48,184 bases of DNA from Acidithiobacillus montserratensis (lineage in GTDB: Bacteria > Pseudomonadota > Gammaproteobacteria > Acidithiobacillales > Acidithiobacillaceae): contig NZ_JABBOU010000056.1 of assembly GCF_018853465.1 (NCBI RefSeq), forward strand, positions 1 to 48,184, written 5' to 3'. The notes under the pieces are model-generated. The model was not told where the DNA came from. It saw only the letters and a program-made list of their open reading frames with translations, and made no database searches. Below are positions 25,105 through 32,750 of this stretch, one piece after another. Made by a program: the position numbers and the translations under genes. Every line of letters begins with the position of its first letter. Positions within the stretch are counted from its first letter, which is position 1.

Positions 25105-26301
25105 TTAAAGGCCCATGGCCTGACGGATGAGAAAGCGTTTGACCGGAGGCAACAGCCCTGTTCCCAGCATTCCCAGGTCGCGTAAACGGGCCAGCCCCCG
25201 ACTACGGTTGGAAAAGAGGTGGCTGAGAGCGCCACAGGTCATGACATTGACCAGATTATCAGGGCGGCGCGCTCTTTGATAGCGGCGCAATGCAGGACTG
25301 TCTCCCCAATCCTCGTGCCGCGTCCGTGCTTCCTGAATGCTCTGGGTCAGCGCCTCGACATCGCGAAAGCCCAGATTGACGCCGAGGCCCGCCAGTGGAT
25401 GCACGCCATGGGCACTATCTCCCAGGACCACGCAGCGATCCCCCACATAGCGACTACTGTGCAGGCCCGACAGGGGATAACTGTTGCGCTGGCCGATGCG
25501 TACAAAATGCCCGAGCTGGGGGCCAAAAGCCTGGTGGAGTGCTGCTAAAAAGGCAGCATCATCCAACTGCATCAGTCGCCGCGCCAGAGTATGTTTGGCA
25601 CTCCAGACGATGGATGCCCGAGGGCGCCCGGCGCTGTCGGGACTGAAGGGCAGGACCGCCAGGGGGCCAGTAGGGAGAAAACGCTGATAGGCGATGCCGC
25701 GATGGGGTTTTTCCATCCACACCGTCGCGGTGATGGCATCCTGACCATAGGCTTCCTGAAAAACCGGTGCCTGGATAAGCTGTTTGCGCAGCAGCGACTG
25801 GCGACCTTCGGCAATGGCAAGGAGGGTCGTTCCATAGCTGCTTTCCCGGGATGTGTTGCTGGTGCTGATGTGCATCTGTTCCTGGTCCGCCCAGGCGGTG
25901 CTGATTTCCTGTTCGTAAAAAACCGCCACTCCTTGTTCGGCGAGAGCAGCATGAAGCGCTTGCTCCAGGCGACGGTTTTCGACGATGTGTCCGAGAAAAC
26001 TTTCTCCTGCTTCTTCTGCATCCAGATGAATGCTGCCAGTGGTTTCAGCGTCCCAGACCCGCATTCTTTCCACAGGGCTACCCAATATGGCCACGTCAAT
26101 GCCGATTGTCTGCAAAAAGCGGCCCGAACCGGCAGCAACCAGGCTGGCACGTTCATACGTGTCGGGCAGGGCACAAATGGCTTGGGGACGTTTTTCAAAA
26201 ACAGCGACCCGCAGTCCGGTCTGCTGGGCCGCAAGGGCCAGACTGGCCCCTACCATGCCGGCACCGGAAATAATCAGATCGTAATGGGGATCAACGGACA
26301 T
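25105..26301 (-). CDS. UbiH/UbiF/UbiI-family FAD-dependent ubiquinone hydroxylase
   Basis: 398 residues from ATG 26301. The FAD dinucleotide motif is ISGAGMVGASLALA; the ribityl/GD motif GDSAHGVHPLAGLGVNLGFRD is clear. The middle DG motif, usually ADGxxS, reads AEGRQS. The family adds hydroxyls to C1, C5 or C6 of the benzoquinone ring; the exact position cannot be assigned, and UbiI, UbiF, UbiL and UbiM are all possible. It overlaps ubiH by 11 bases and is followed by ubiK. Confidence 0.85.
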   Translation of the reverse strand: MSVDPHYDLIISGAGMVGASLALAAQQTGLRVAVFEKRPQAICALPDTYERASLVAAGSGRFLQTIGIDVAILGSPVERMRVWDAETTGSIHLDAEEAGESFLGHIVENRRLEQALHAALAEQGVAVFYEQEISTAWADQEQMHISTSNTSRESSYGTTLLAIAEGRQSLLRKQLIQAPVFQEAYGQDAITATVWMEKPHRGIAYQRFLPTGPLAVLPFSPDSAGRPRASIVWSAKHTLARRLMQLDDAAFLAALHQAFGPQLGHFVRIGQRNSYPLSGLHSSRYVGDRCVVLGDSAHGVHPLAGLGVNLGFRDVEALTQSIQEARTRHEDWGDSPALRRYQRARRPDNLVNVMTCGALSHLFSNRSRGLARLRDLGMLGTGLLPPVKRFLIRQAMGL

Positions 26302-27520
26302 GGGCGGGCGCTCTTTGCAGATCGGGAATGGCACTGCCGACGGGCAGGCGAATGCCGGCCAGCCGCGCCGCCAGCTCGCGTTTGCCGAGAGTGCTTTGCT
26401 CCAGCAGGGCCAAGGCGGCAGCGCGCGCTACACGAAGAGGAAAACGGGGATTGCTGAACAGGCGATTCATGGCCTCGGTAAACGCGATGGTTTCCAGCCG
26501 GTCGCGACGACGAATACGGCTATAATCTTCGAGCAAACGCCTGCTGCCGGGATCCTGACCCGCAGCGGCGGCCTCCCGGAGCAGGGCAGCAAGGGTGATG
26601 ACATCGCGCAAACCCAGATTGTAACCCTGACCCGCAATAGGATGCAGGGTCTGGGCAGCATTGCCCACCAGAGCCAGACGTTGCCCGGGTTGTGCCCAAA
26701 GACGCTGGAAAAACAGGGGATACACACTGCGTGGACTGGCCGCGACCAGGGGGGGCAGCTGAGGCGGTCGCTGGCGGTTCAAGGCTTCCAGAAAAGCGGC
26801 ATCATGAAGATCCATGACCTGACTGGCGGCCCCAGGACGCAGGCTCCAGACGATGGAGAACTGTTGTTGACCAAAGGGTAGAAAGGCCAGCGGTCCACTT
26901 TCCTGAAAGTGCTCAAAGGCGATACCAGTAAGGGGTTCGCGGGGGGTGACGGTGGCGACGATGGCATGGCGATTATGATCCCAGCCCATGCGTTGCAGAG
27001 ACGCCAGACGGGCGAGCCCACCATGTCCACCATCAGCGACCACCGCCAGCGCCGTTTCCACCCGCAGGTCCGGCCAGTCCAGTTGCAGGCGATCAGGAAA
27101 CCACTGCAGGGATTCCAGAGGACCGGCGGCTAACTGCTGGATGGATGGATTTCGGGTCAAAGGCAGCGCCAGCGCTGCCTGCAAGGTGTTCAGCCCGGCC
27201 ACTTCCCCCAGGCGCTGTTCGGGAGCATCGAGCAGCTGGTGCTCAAGACGGACCCGACCGGTGAGGCCTTGCTGGGTAATCTGCACCGTTTCGATGGCAG
27301 CCGCACCAGACAGAGGCATTTCCACCCCCAGATGGCTCAGTAGACGCCGGCTACCCAGGGCCAGAGCAACGGTTCGGTCCTGATGCACGGGGCGGGCTTG
27401 CTGAAGGGGGAAGGTATCGACAATCAGTACCTTGAGGGCGATTTCACCCAGGGCCAATGCCAGACTGTGTGCCACAGGGCCGCTACCGAGGATGGTAATA
27501 TCGGCAGTCAGGCTACGCAT
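26291..27520 (-). CDS. ubiH: UbiH-like FAD-dependent 2-polyprenyl-6-methoxyphenol hydroxylase
   Basis: 409 residues from ATG 27520, which has a GGAG ribosome site (an upstream GTG at 27562 is less likely). FAD motifs are TILGSGPVAHSLALALG, ADGGHGG and GNAAQTLHPIAGQGYNLGLRD. It is most like UbiH among the family. It is the first gene of a minus-strand operon ubiH - second hydroxylase - ubiK - comM, and is divergent from the TatD-like gene across 66 bases. Confidence 0.85.
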   Translation of the reverse strand: MRSLTADITILGSGPVAHSLALALGEIALKVLIVDTFPLQQARPVHQDRTVALALGSRRLLSHLGVEMPLSGAAAIETVQITQQGLTGRVRLEHQLLDAPEQRLGEVAGLNTLQAALALPLTRNPSIQQLAAGPLESLQWFPDRLQLDWPDLRVETALAVVADGGHGGLARLASLQRMGWDHNRHAIVATVTPREPLTGIAFEHFQESGPLAFLPFGQQQFSIVWSLRPGAASQVMDLHDAAFLEALNRQRPPQLPPLVAASPRSVYPLFFQRLWAQPGQRLALVGNAAQTLHPIAGQGYNLGLRDVITLAALLREAAAAGQDPGSRRLLEDYSRIRRRDRLETIAFTEAMNRLFSNPRFPLRVARAAALALLEQSTLGKRELAARLAGIRLPVGSAIPDLQRAPAHVR

Positions 27521-27586
27521 GATTTCTCCAGCATTTGAGCATATCCTGACATTTAAGACCAAGACGGGCCTGGCGGCAAGTCATGA

Positions 27587-28384
27587 ATGGAGGATTTTGT
27601 CAGGATAATGCGCGTACCGGAATTGATTGACAGTCACTGCCACCTGGATGATGCGGCATTTGATCCGGACCGGCCGGACGTCCTCCGCAGAGCCCGGGCA
27701 GCGGGCGTACAGAAAATCATCGTACCTGCCTATAATCCCTTGTTCTGGCCCCGTCTACAGCAGCTTTGTGCCCGGAATGTCATGCTTTATCCGGCTTATG
27801 GCGTGCATCCCTTGTATCTCCATGACTGCGCTTCTGACTGGCTTGAGGCATTGCCGGTTTTGCTGGAACAGGCCGTGGCCCTGGGAGAAATCGGTCTCGA
27901 CCGCTCGGCTAATGCCCCCGATCATGGGGCGCAAGTCGTTTGCCTGAAAAATCAGTTACAGCTGGCGCGGGAGCTGGGTTTGCCGGTGATCCTGCATGCG
28001 CGGGGTACGCTCGAAGAGCTGATCCTGATTCTACGTACTTTTCCCGGACTGAGGGGGGTGGTGCATAGTTTTTCCGGGAGCCTGGTGCAGGCACAGCGAC
28101 TGATGGACAGCGGGTTTTATCTGGGACTGGGTGCTGCCTTCACCCATGCCCGGGCCCTGCGTTTGCAAGCCACGATTCGCTCCTTGCCGCTGCAGCAAGT
28201 CGTGATTGAAACCGACGCCCCCTGGCAGTCGGGTGCAACCTTTAAGGGGCAACGCAATGAGCCGGCTTACCTGCGGGAAACGCTGGAAGCACTTGCCGGT
28301 CTGCGTGAAATCCCTGCCCGGCAGTTGGCAGAACAGCTCACCCGTAATACCCTCAGCCTTTTCCGTTTGCAGGAAATTGTCTAA
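27587..28384 (+). CDS. TatD-family metal-dependent hydrolase
   Basis: 265 residues of the amidohydrolase-like TIM barrel. Metal-binding histidines occur in DSHCHLDD and LGEIGLDR (Glu), with later HAR and HSFSG histidines and the ETDAPW motif. TatD proteins are Mg-dependent 3'-5' exonucleases or D-aminoacyl/peptide hydrolases. Two starts are possible, ATG 27587 and in-frame ATG 27608; neither has a well-spaced ribosome site. It is followed immediately by tcdA. Confidence 0.85.
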   Translation: MEDFVRIMRVPELIDSHCHLDDAAFDPDRPDVLRRARAAGVQKIIVPAYNPLFWPRLQQLCARNVMLYPAYGVHPLYLHDCASDWLEALPVLLEQAVALGEIGLDRSANAPDHGAQVVCLKNQLQLARELGLPVILHARGTLEELILILRTFPGLRGVVHSFSGSLVQAQRLMDSGFYLGLGAAFTHARALRLQATIRSLPLQQVVIETDAPWQSGATFKGQRNEPAYLRETLEALAGLREIPARQLAEQLTRNTLSLFRLQEIV

Positions 28385-29131
28385 ATGCCGCATCCTTTTG
28401 AACGCAGTGAAATTTTGCTAGGTGAGCCCGCAGTGGTGGATTTACATCGCCGCCATGTATTGATTGCCGGCGTGGGCGGTGTGGGTGGTTATGTAGCCGA
28501 AAACCTCGCCCGTGCCGGTGTCGGTCATATCACGCTGGTGGACCATGATGTGGTTTCGCCATCCAATATCAATCGTCAGGTAGTGGCATTGCATTCGACC
28601 CTGGATCAGCCCAAGGTGGCGGTAATGGCGGCACGTATCCGGGATATATCCCCGGCTTGTACAGTTGTTGCCCGCCGGGAATTTATTACTGCCGACAATG
28701 TGGAGCAGATTCTCCGCGAGAGTGGCACCGAACTGGTGGCAGATTGTATTGATGCCATTGCCTGGAAAGCGGTGTTGATCCAGTCTGCCCAGCAGCTGGG
28801 TCTCGAAGTTTTTTCCAGTATGGGCGCCGGAAATCGCCTGGATCCGCGCCGGGTGCGGGTGGCCAAGCTGAATCAGACCGAAAAATGTCCGCTGGCGCGG
28901 GAAGTGCGGGCGCTACTACGCAAAAATGGTGCCAGTCTCGATTTTTTGACGGTGTTTTCAGACGAAACGCCTCGTCCGACCGCTCCGCCTGAGCCGGTTA
29001 CAGGCCCCCAAGGGCGACCCAAAACCGTCAATGGGACGATTTCGTACATGCCCGCTCTGTTTGGTGTGATGCTCTCTGGAGTGATCATGCAATTTTTGCT
29101 GGAGACTGGCGAAAATGAAAAAAACATCTAA
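28385..29131 (+). CDS. tcdA: tRNA threonylcarbamoyladenosine dehydratase (TcdA/CsdL)
   Basis: 248 residues of the E1/ThiF/MoeB superfamily. The ATP-binding GVGGVGGYVAENLARAGV and the motif DHDVVSPSNINRQ are clear. TcdA cyclises t6A37 to ct6A, so this window holds two genes of the t6A pathway (tsaB and tcdA). The start is directly at the TatD-like stop. The last residues (ENEKNI) are non-conserved. Confidence 0.9.
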   Translation: MPHPFERSEILLGEPAVVDLHRRHVLIAGVGGVGGYVAENLARAGVGHITLVDHDVVSPSNINRQVVALHSTLDQPKVAVMAARIRDISPACTVVARREFITADNVEQILRESGTELVADCIDAIAWKAVLIQSAQQLGLEVFSSMGAGNRLDPRRVRVAKLNQTEKCPLAREVRALLRKNGASLDFLTVFSDETPRPTAPPEPVTGPQGRPKTVNGTISYMPALFGVMLSGVIMQFLLETGENEKNI

Positions 29132-29166
29132 CTATAATTGAAAGATAAAGCAGGGAATTTAACAGT

Positions 29167-29186
29167 ATATAAACAAATTATTATAT
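29167..29186. promoter_or_regulatory. A/T-rich inverted repeat upstream of the SCP2 gene
   Basis: ATATAA (29167-29172), 8 bases, TTATAT (29181-29186), 28 bases before the ATG at 29214. A perfect 6-bp dyad in a strongly A/T-rich 80-bp gap. Possible operator of a winged-helix repressor. Confidence 0.35.
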
Positions 29187-29213
29187 GTAGTAGTTAGCGT
29201 AGAGGCGCTTTCA

Positions 29214-29606
29214 ATGATGGCAAAATTCATGAGTACGGAATGGATCCGGCTGGTGGGCAAACAGTGGGATACACACCCGGAAATTCAGAAAGATCTGAAA
29301 AATTTCAATGCGACTTGGGAATATTACATCGAAGACCGGCCGGACATTCCCCACGTCATGCTCTTCTGCAAGGCTGGGAAAGTCATTTATGCCGGGCCAT
29401 CCGATGGCCGCCGCCGTGACTTCATCATGTGGACGAGTATGGATAACTGGAAGAAGATCCTCTCCGGTGAGTTGTCGGGTAAAGCCGCCTTGATGACCCG
29501 CAAGCTCAAGTTCAAGGGATCGATGATGACCGCCATGAAATATATGACGCCTTTTAATATCCACTTGAGTATTCTCGGCGAAATTCCCGTCGATTTTGAT
29601 ATTTAA
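29214..29606 (+). CDS. SCP2 sterol-binding-domain protein
   Basis: 130 residues, a stand-alone SCP2 domain: the fold appears as WEYYIEDRPDIPHVMLFCKAGKVIYAGPSDGRRRDFIMWTSMDNWKKILSGELSGKAALMTRKLKFKGSM. SCP2 domains form hydrophobic tunnels for lipids. In ubiquinone synthesis UbiJ and UbiT use them for quinone intermediates. With ubiK and two hydroxylases upstream and ubiD downstream, a UbiJ/UbiT-like role is suggested, but this protein is shorter. A neighbouring dyad and A/T-rich leader suggest a dedicated promoter. The PhnD-like gene follows. Confidence 0.7.
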   Translation: MMAKFMSTEWIRLVGKQWDTHPEIQKDLKNFNATWEYYIEDRPDIPHVMLFCKAGKVIYAGPSDGRRRDFIMWTSMDNWKKILSGELSGKAALMTRKLKFKGSMMTAMKYMTPFNIHLSILGEIPVDFDI

Positions 29607-29616
29607 GGTAAATGCG

Positions 29617-30492
29617 GTGATAAATGAAGAATCGGCAGCCAGTAACAGCATCCTGAACTTTACGGTGGACCCCAATTATTCGGGTAAAAATCTGCCGGGC
29701 TGGTTTCTGATGAATACCTATCTGCAACGTCATCTGGGTCAAGTGATGCATTTCCAGCCCCAGGATGATTTTGACAGTGGCCGAGCGGCCGTGCTTTCCG
29801 GTCAATTTGATCTGGTCTATGCGAACCCCTTCGACTGGGTGCAATATCAGCAGAAGCTGGCGTTCCGGCCCATCGTCAAGCCCCGCAATCATTTTGACGA
29901 AGTGTATTTGTGCGGAAAAGCTGATGGGCCGATGCACAGCCCCGAGGATTTTCCGGAACGCATACGCATTGCCTCGGCACATCCCGGCACGCTGGTCCAT
30001 ATGGTTGGACTGTTTCTGATGGACAAGGCCGATATTGACCGAGCACGCCTGGAGTTTGTGTTTACCGGCAGTTATCAAGGGGTACTCAAAGCCCTCCTGC
30101 AGGGGCAGGCGGACCTGGGTTTTCTGTTTGATGAGGTGTATCTCAGTGCCAGCAAGCTGATTCGCGAGCGTCTGCGCATTATCGATCAGTCGGATGATGC
30201 CTTTGCTTTTCATGCTTTTTGCATCGGCCCCCGCCTGTTTTCGCAGCAGGACATGCTGACCGATCTGCTTTGTGCCATGGATGCGGATGTGCGCGGAAAA
30301 GTGCTGCTGGACGATCTGGGCTTTGCCGGCTTCGAGGCGGTATCGGAAGACGAAATAGCCTGCCTGAGTACCCTGGCCGATGAGTACATCAGTGGTCACG
30401 AAGCCATTGATATTCGGGCCACCTCCAGCCTGGAAGTGGCGGACAGTGCCTTTGTGGTCGCTCGCGAAGATCCCGGGGAGGGGACAAACTAG
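29617..30492 (+). CDS. PhnD/SsuA/transferrin-like substrate-binding protein without signal peptide
   Basis: 291 residues from GTG 29617, chosen because AAGG lies eight bases upstream; a TTG at 29596 would overlap the SCP2 gene. The fold is the type 2 periplasmic-binding-protein family of phosphonate/phosphite binders (motifs VLSGQFDLVYANPFDWVQYQ, ASAHPGTLVHM, GSYQGVLKALLQGQADLGFLFDEVY). No signal peptide, lipobox or membrane segment is present, and no ABC transporter genes are adjacent. It is therefore likely a cytoplasmic sensor or binding protein rather than a transporter subunit. Its coupling to the SCP2 gene is unusual. Confidence 0.65.
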   Translation: MINEESAASNSILNFTVDPNYSGKNLPGWFLMNTYLQRHLGQVMHFQPQDDFDSGRAAVLSGQFDLVYANPFDWVQYQQKLAFRPIVKPRNHFDEVYLCGKADGPMHSPEDFPERIRIASAHPGTLVHMVGLFLMDKADIDRARLEFVFTGSYQGVLKALLQGQADLGFLFDEVYLSASKLIRERLRIIDQSDDAFAFHAFCIGPRLFSQQDMLTDLLCAMDADVRGKVLLDDLGFAGFEAVSEDEIACLSTLADEYISGHEAIDIRATSSLEVADSAFVVAREDPGEGTN

Positions 30493-30510
30493 AGCGGCTG
30501 TGGTTACAAT
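30481..30510 (+). promoter_or_regulatory. Putative ubiD promoter giving a leaderless mRNA
   Basis: GGGACA (30481-30486), 18 bases, TACAAT (30505-30510). The A of the ubiD ATG (30517) sits about seven bases after the -10, where transcription would start, and there is no ribosome site before it. Confidence 0.35.
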
Positions 30511-30516
30511 GCGCGT

Positions 30517-31989
30517 ATGAGCTATCGTGACCTGCGTGCCTTTATTGCCGATCTGGAAAAACGGGACCTGCTGCGTTCTCTCCGGGTGCCCGTATCTCCG
30601 CAACTGGAGATGACAGAAATTTGTGATCGCACTCTCCGGGCCGGTGGCCCCGCAGTGCTATTTCAGCAGGTGAGCGGCTTTAATATGCCGGTGCTGGGAA
30701 ATCTTTTTGGTACGACGCAAAGAGTGGCCCTGGGTATGGGCGCCGAGTCACTGGCGGATTTACGGCAGATCGGTCAATTGCTGTCCTACCTCAAGGAGCC
30801 CGACCCGCCCCGTGGGTTGAAGGACCTATGGCATAAATTGCCGACTCTGCGCAAAGTGCTGTATATGGCGCCGACGACCGTTGCCCGCCCCCCCTGTCAG
30901 GAAGTCATCCTGCGCGGCGATGACGTGGATTTGTCTACTCTGCCGGTACAGACCTGCTGGCCGGAAGATGCCGCCCCGCTCATGACCTGGGGCTTGACCA
31001 TTACCAAGGGTCCGCACAAGCGCCGGGCCAACATGGGTATTTATCGCCAGCAGGTCATTGGCCGCAACCGGGTGATCATGCGCTGGTTGGCGCATCGGGG
31101 TGGGGCACAGGACCTGCGCGAATTTCAGAAGCAGCATCCGGGCGAGCCTTTTCCGGTGGCGGTAGCCTACGGTGCCGATCCGGCAACCATTCTCGCTGCG
31201 GTGATTCCTATTCCGGATACGGTTTCCGAGCATCAGTTTGCCGGATTGTTGCGGGGTGGTCGTACCGAGTTGGCCAAGGCCCTGACGGTACCGCTACAGG
31301 TGCCTGCCCGCGCCGAAATCATTCTGGAAGGTCATATATACCCCGATGATATGGCCGAAGAAGGTCCTTTTGGAGACCATACCGGATACTACAACGAAAC
31401 CCAGAAATTCCCGGTGTTTACCGTGGAAGCCATCACCCATCGGGAAAACCCCATTTATCACAGTACCTATACCGGGCGCCCTCCTGATGAGCCGGCCATT
31501 CTCGGTGCGGCACTGAATGAAGTGTTTGTGCCATTACTGCAGAAGCAATTCCCGGAAATTGTGGATTTTTATCTGCCCCCCGAAGGCTGCTCCTACCGCC
31601 TGGCGGTCGTCAGCATCCGCAAGGGCTATCCGGGGCATGCCAAGCGCGTCATGTTTGGCATCTGGGGATTTCTGCGCCAGTTTATGTATACCAAATTCAT
31701 TATTGTGGTGGATGACGATATCAATGTGCGCAGTTGGGAAGATGTGATCTGGGCCATGACAACCCGGATGGACCCGGTGCGGGATATCACTCTGATTGAA
31801 AATACGCCTATTGATTATCTGGATTTTGCCTCACCTGTGGCGGGTCTGGGTGGCAAGACCGGTTTTGATGCGACCAATAAGATGCCCGGAGAAACCCAGC
31901 GGGAGTGGGGGCGGCCGATTCAGATGACTGCAGCAGTGCGGGAGCGGGTAGACGCCATACTGGGCAGTCTGGATCGGCCACTGTACTGA
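30517..31989 (+). CDS. ubiD: UbiD-family prenylated-FMN decarboxylase
   Basis: 490 residues, typical of E. coli UbiD (497). Recognisable segments are [39 protein letters not shown] (containing the catalytic Glu region) and the late [17 protein letters not shown] block. It decarboxylates 3-octaprenyl-4-hydroxybenzoate in ubiquinone synthesis using prenylated FMN from UbiX. ubiX is not in this window. It may have its own promoter. Confidence 0.95.
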   Translation: MSYRDLRAFIADLEKRDLLRSLRVPVSPQLEMTEICDRTLRAGGPAVLFQQVSGFNMPVLGNLFGTTQRVALGMGAESLADLRQIGQLLSYLKEPDPPRGLKDLWHKLPTLRKVLYMAPTTVARPPCQEVILRGDDVDLSTLPVQTCWPEDAAPLMTWGLTITKGPHKRRANMGIYRQQVIGRNRVIMRWLAHRGGAQDLREFQKQHPGEPFPVAVAYGADPATILAAVIPIPDTVSEHQFAGLLRGGRTELAKALTVPLQVPARAEIILEGHIYPDDMAEEGPFGDHTGYYNETQKFPVFTVEAITHRENPIYHSTYTGRPPDEPAILGAALNEVFVPLLQKQFPEIVDFYLPPEGCSYRLAVVSIRKGYPGHAKRVMFGIWGFLRQFMYTKFIIVVDDDINVRSWEDVIWAMTTRMDPVRDITLIENTPIDYLDFASPVAGLGGKTGFDATNKMPGETQREWGRPIQMTAAVRERVDAILGSLDRPLY

Positions 31990-32063
31990 ATGACTTATGA
32001 CATGATGTTATAAATCTGGGGTTTCTAAAATTGTTGTATGGGGTTATTCTCATCCGCTGATAA

Positions 32064-32137
32064 TGGAGCGGGTGATGGGAATCGAACCCACGTCATGAGC
32101 TTGGGAAGCTCAGGTTCTACCATTGAACTACACCCGC
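32064..32137 (-). tRNA. tRNA-Gly (anticodon CCC)
   Basis: 74 nt with encoded CCA (32064-32066). The 7-bp acceptor stem is GCGGGTG with CACCCGC; the anticodon arm is TGAGC-TTCCCAA-GCTCA, giving CCC at positions 34-36; the T loop is TTCGATT. It reads GGG codons. Confidence 0.95.
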
Positions 32138-32146
32138 GTTGTGCGG

Positions 32147-32175
32147 ATTCTATGCGGTTGAAGTGTAAAAGGCAA
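32147..32175 (-). promoter_or_regulatory. tRNA-Gly promoter
   Basis: On the minus strand TTGCCT (32170-32175), 17 bases, TAGAAT (32147-32152), with the mature tRNA starting 10 bases downstream. It shares the intergenic region with the ArsR-family gene. Confidence 0.7.
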
Positions 32176-32204
32176 GGCGGAGACAAAACTTCGCGCTACA
32201 ATTT

Positions 32205-32214
32205 TTTAATTAAA
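32205..32214. promoter_or_regulatory. A/T palindrome upstream of the ArsR-type gene
   Basis: Perfect palindrome TTTAATTAAA, 37 bases before the ATG. Could be an operator of the regulator itself; no biochemical support. Confidence 0.25.
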
Positions 32215-32250
32215 GTCAATAAGATGGTTATTAGACCAAGAGGCAAGAAT

Positions 32251-32553
32251 ATGGAAGAGTTACCAACCAGGGAAGAGGACATCGAACAGGCTTCGCGTTC
32301 TCTGAAGGCCATGGCCCACCCACTGCGTCTCAAAGTACTGTGTGTGTTGGGTTCGGAAGAAATGAGTGTGCAGGATATTGTCTCGGCAGTGGGGACCACC
32401 CAGAGTAATATTTCCCAGCATCTGGCGATCCTGCGCGAAAAAGATATTCTCCGGGCGCGTAAGGATGCCAACAAAGTCTATTATCGGGTCGGTGATCCGC
32501 GAACCTTGCGGCTGATTTCCATGATGAGTGACGTCTTCTGCAGTATCCACTGA
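32251..32553 (+). CDS. ArsR-family regulator of BigR/SqrR persulfide-sensor type
   Basis: 100 residues. Winged helix with AMAHPLRLKVLCVL, the recognition helix TTQSNISQHLAILREKDIL and the wing KDANKVYYRV. Two cysteines, Cys31 and Cys97, are 66 residues apart. BigR (Cys42/Cys108) and SqrR (Cys41/Cys107), which form a tetrasulfide bridge on reaction with persulfides, have the same spacing and surroundings (L-C-x-L and F-C near the end). Metal-binding motifs of ArsR/SmtB are absent. It probably represses itself and the downstream efflux-rhodanese genes. ATG 32251 is chosen; upstream in-frame ATGs lie in or near the tRNA. Confidence 0.8.
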   Translation: MEELPTREEDIEQASRSLKAMAHPLRLKVLCVLGSEEMSVQDIVSAVGTTQSNISQHLAILREKDILRARKDANKVYYRVGDPRTLRLISMMSDVFCSIH

Positions 32554-32620
32554 ACCATCGGAAAATTCCGGGCCGGAGGCGGGAGAATGGAGCATCGGGA
32601 TTAATCTGTTAGATGCACGT

Positions 32621-32649
32621 TTGTGGTATATGGTTATATTCTGATATGC
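32621..32649 (+). promoter_or_regulatory. Candidate promoter/operator of the tolC-RND operon
   Basis: TTGTGG (32621-32626), 17 bases, ATATGC (32644-32649), in a segment with three phased TATAT/ATAT steps, ATATG / TTATATT / GATATG. It lies 100 bases before the TolC ATG and would be a natural site for the ArsR-type repressor. Confidence 0.3.
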
Positions 32650-32750
32650 TCCGCCACCTGCGCTTTTGCCCTGCTGAGCGCGTCGGTAAAAACTGTGTGC
32701 GCTGTTTTCCTGAACAGTTATGGATGTGGCTTGAAGTGGCGGAGATAAGT

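Noticed and set aside
32038..32250. Extended start of the ArsR-type gene through the tRNA-Gly region
   Set aside because: The extension would be translated from the complement of the tRNA gene; ATG 32251 gives normal length.
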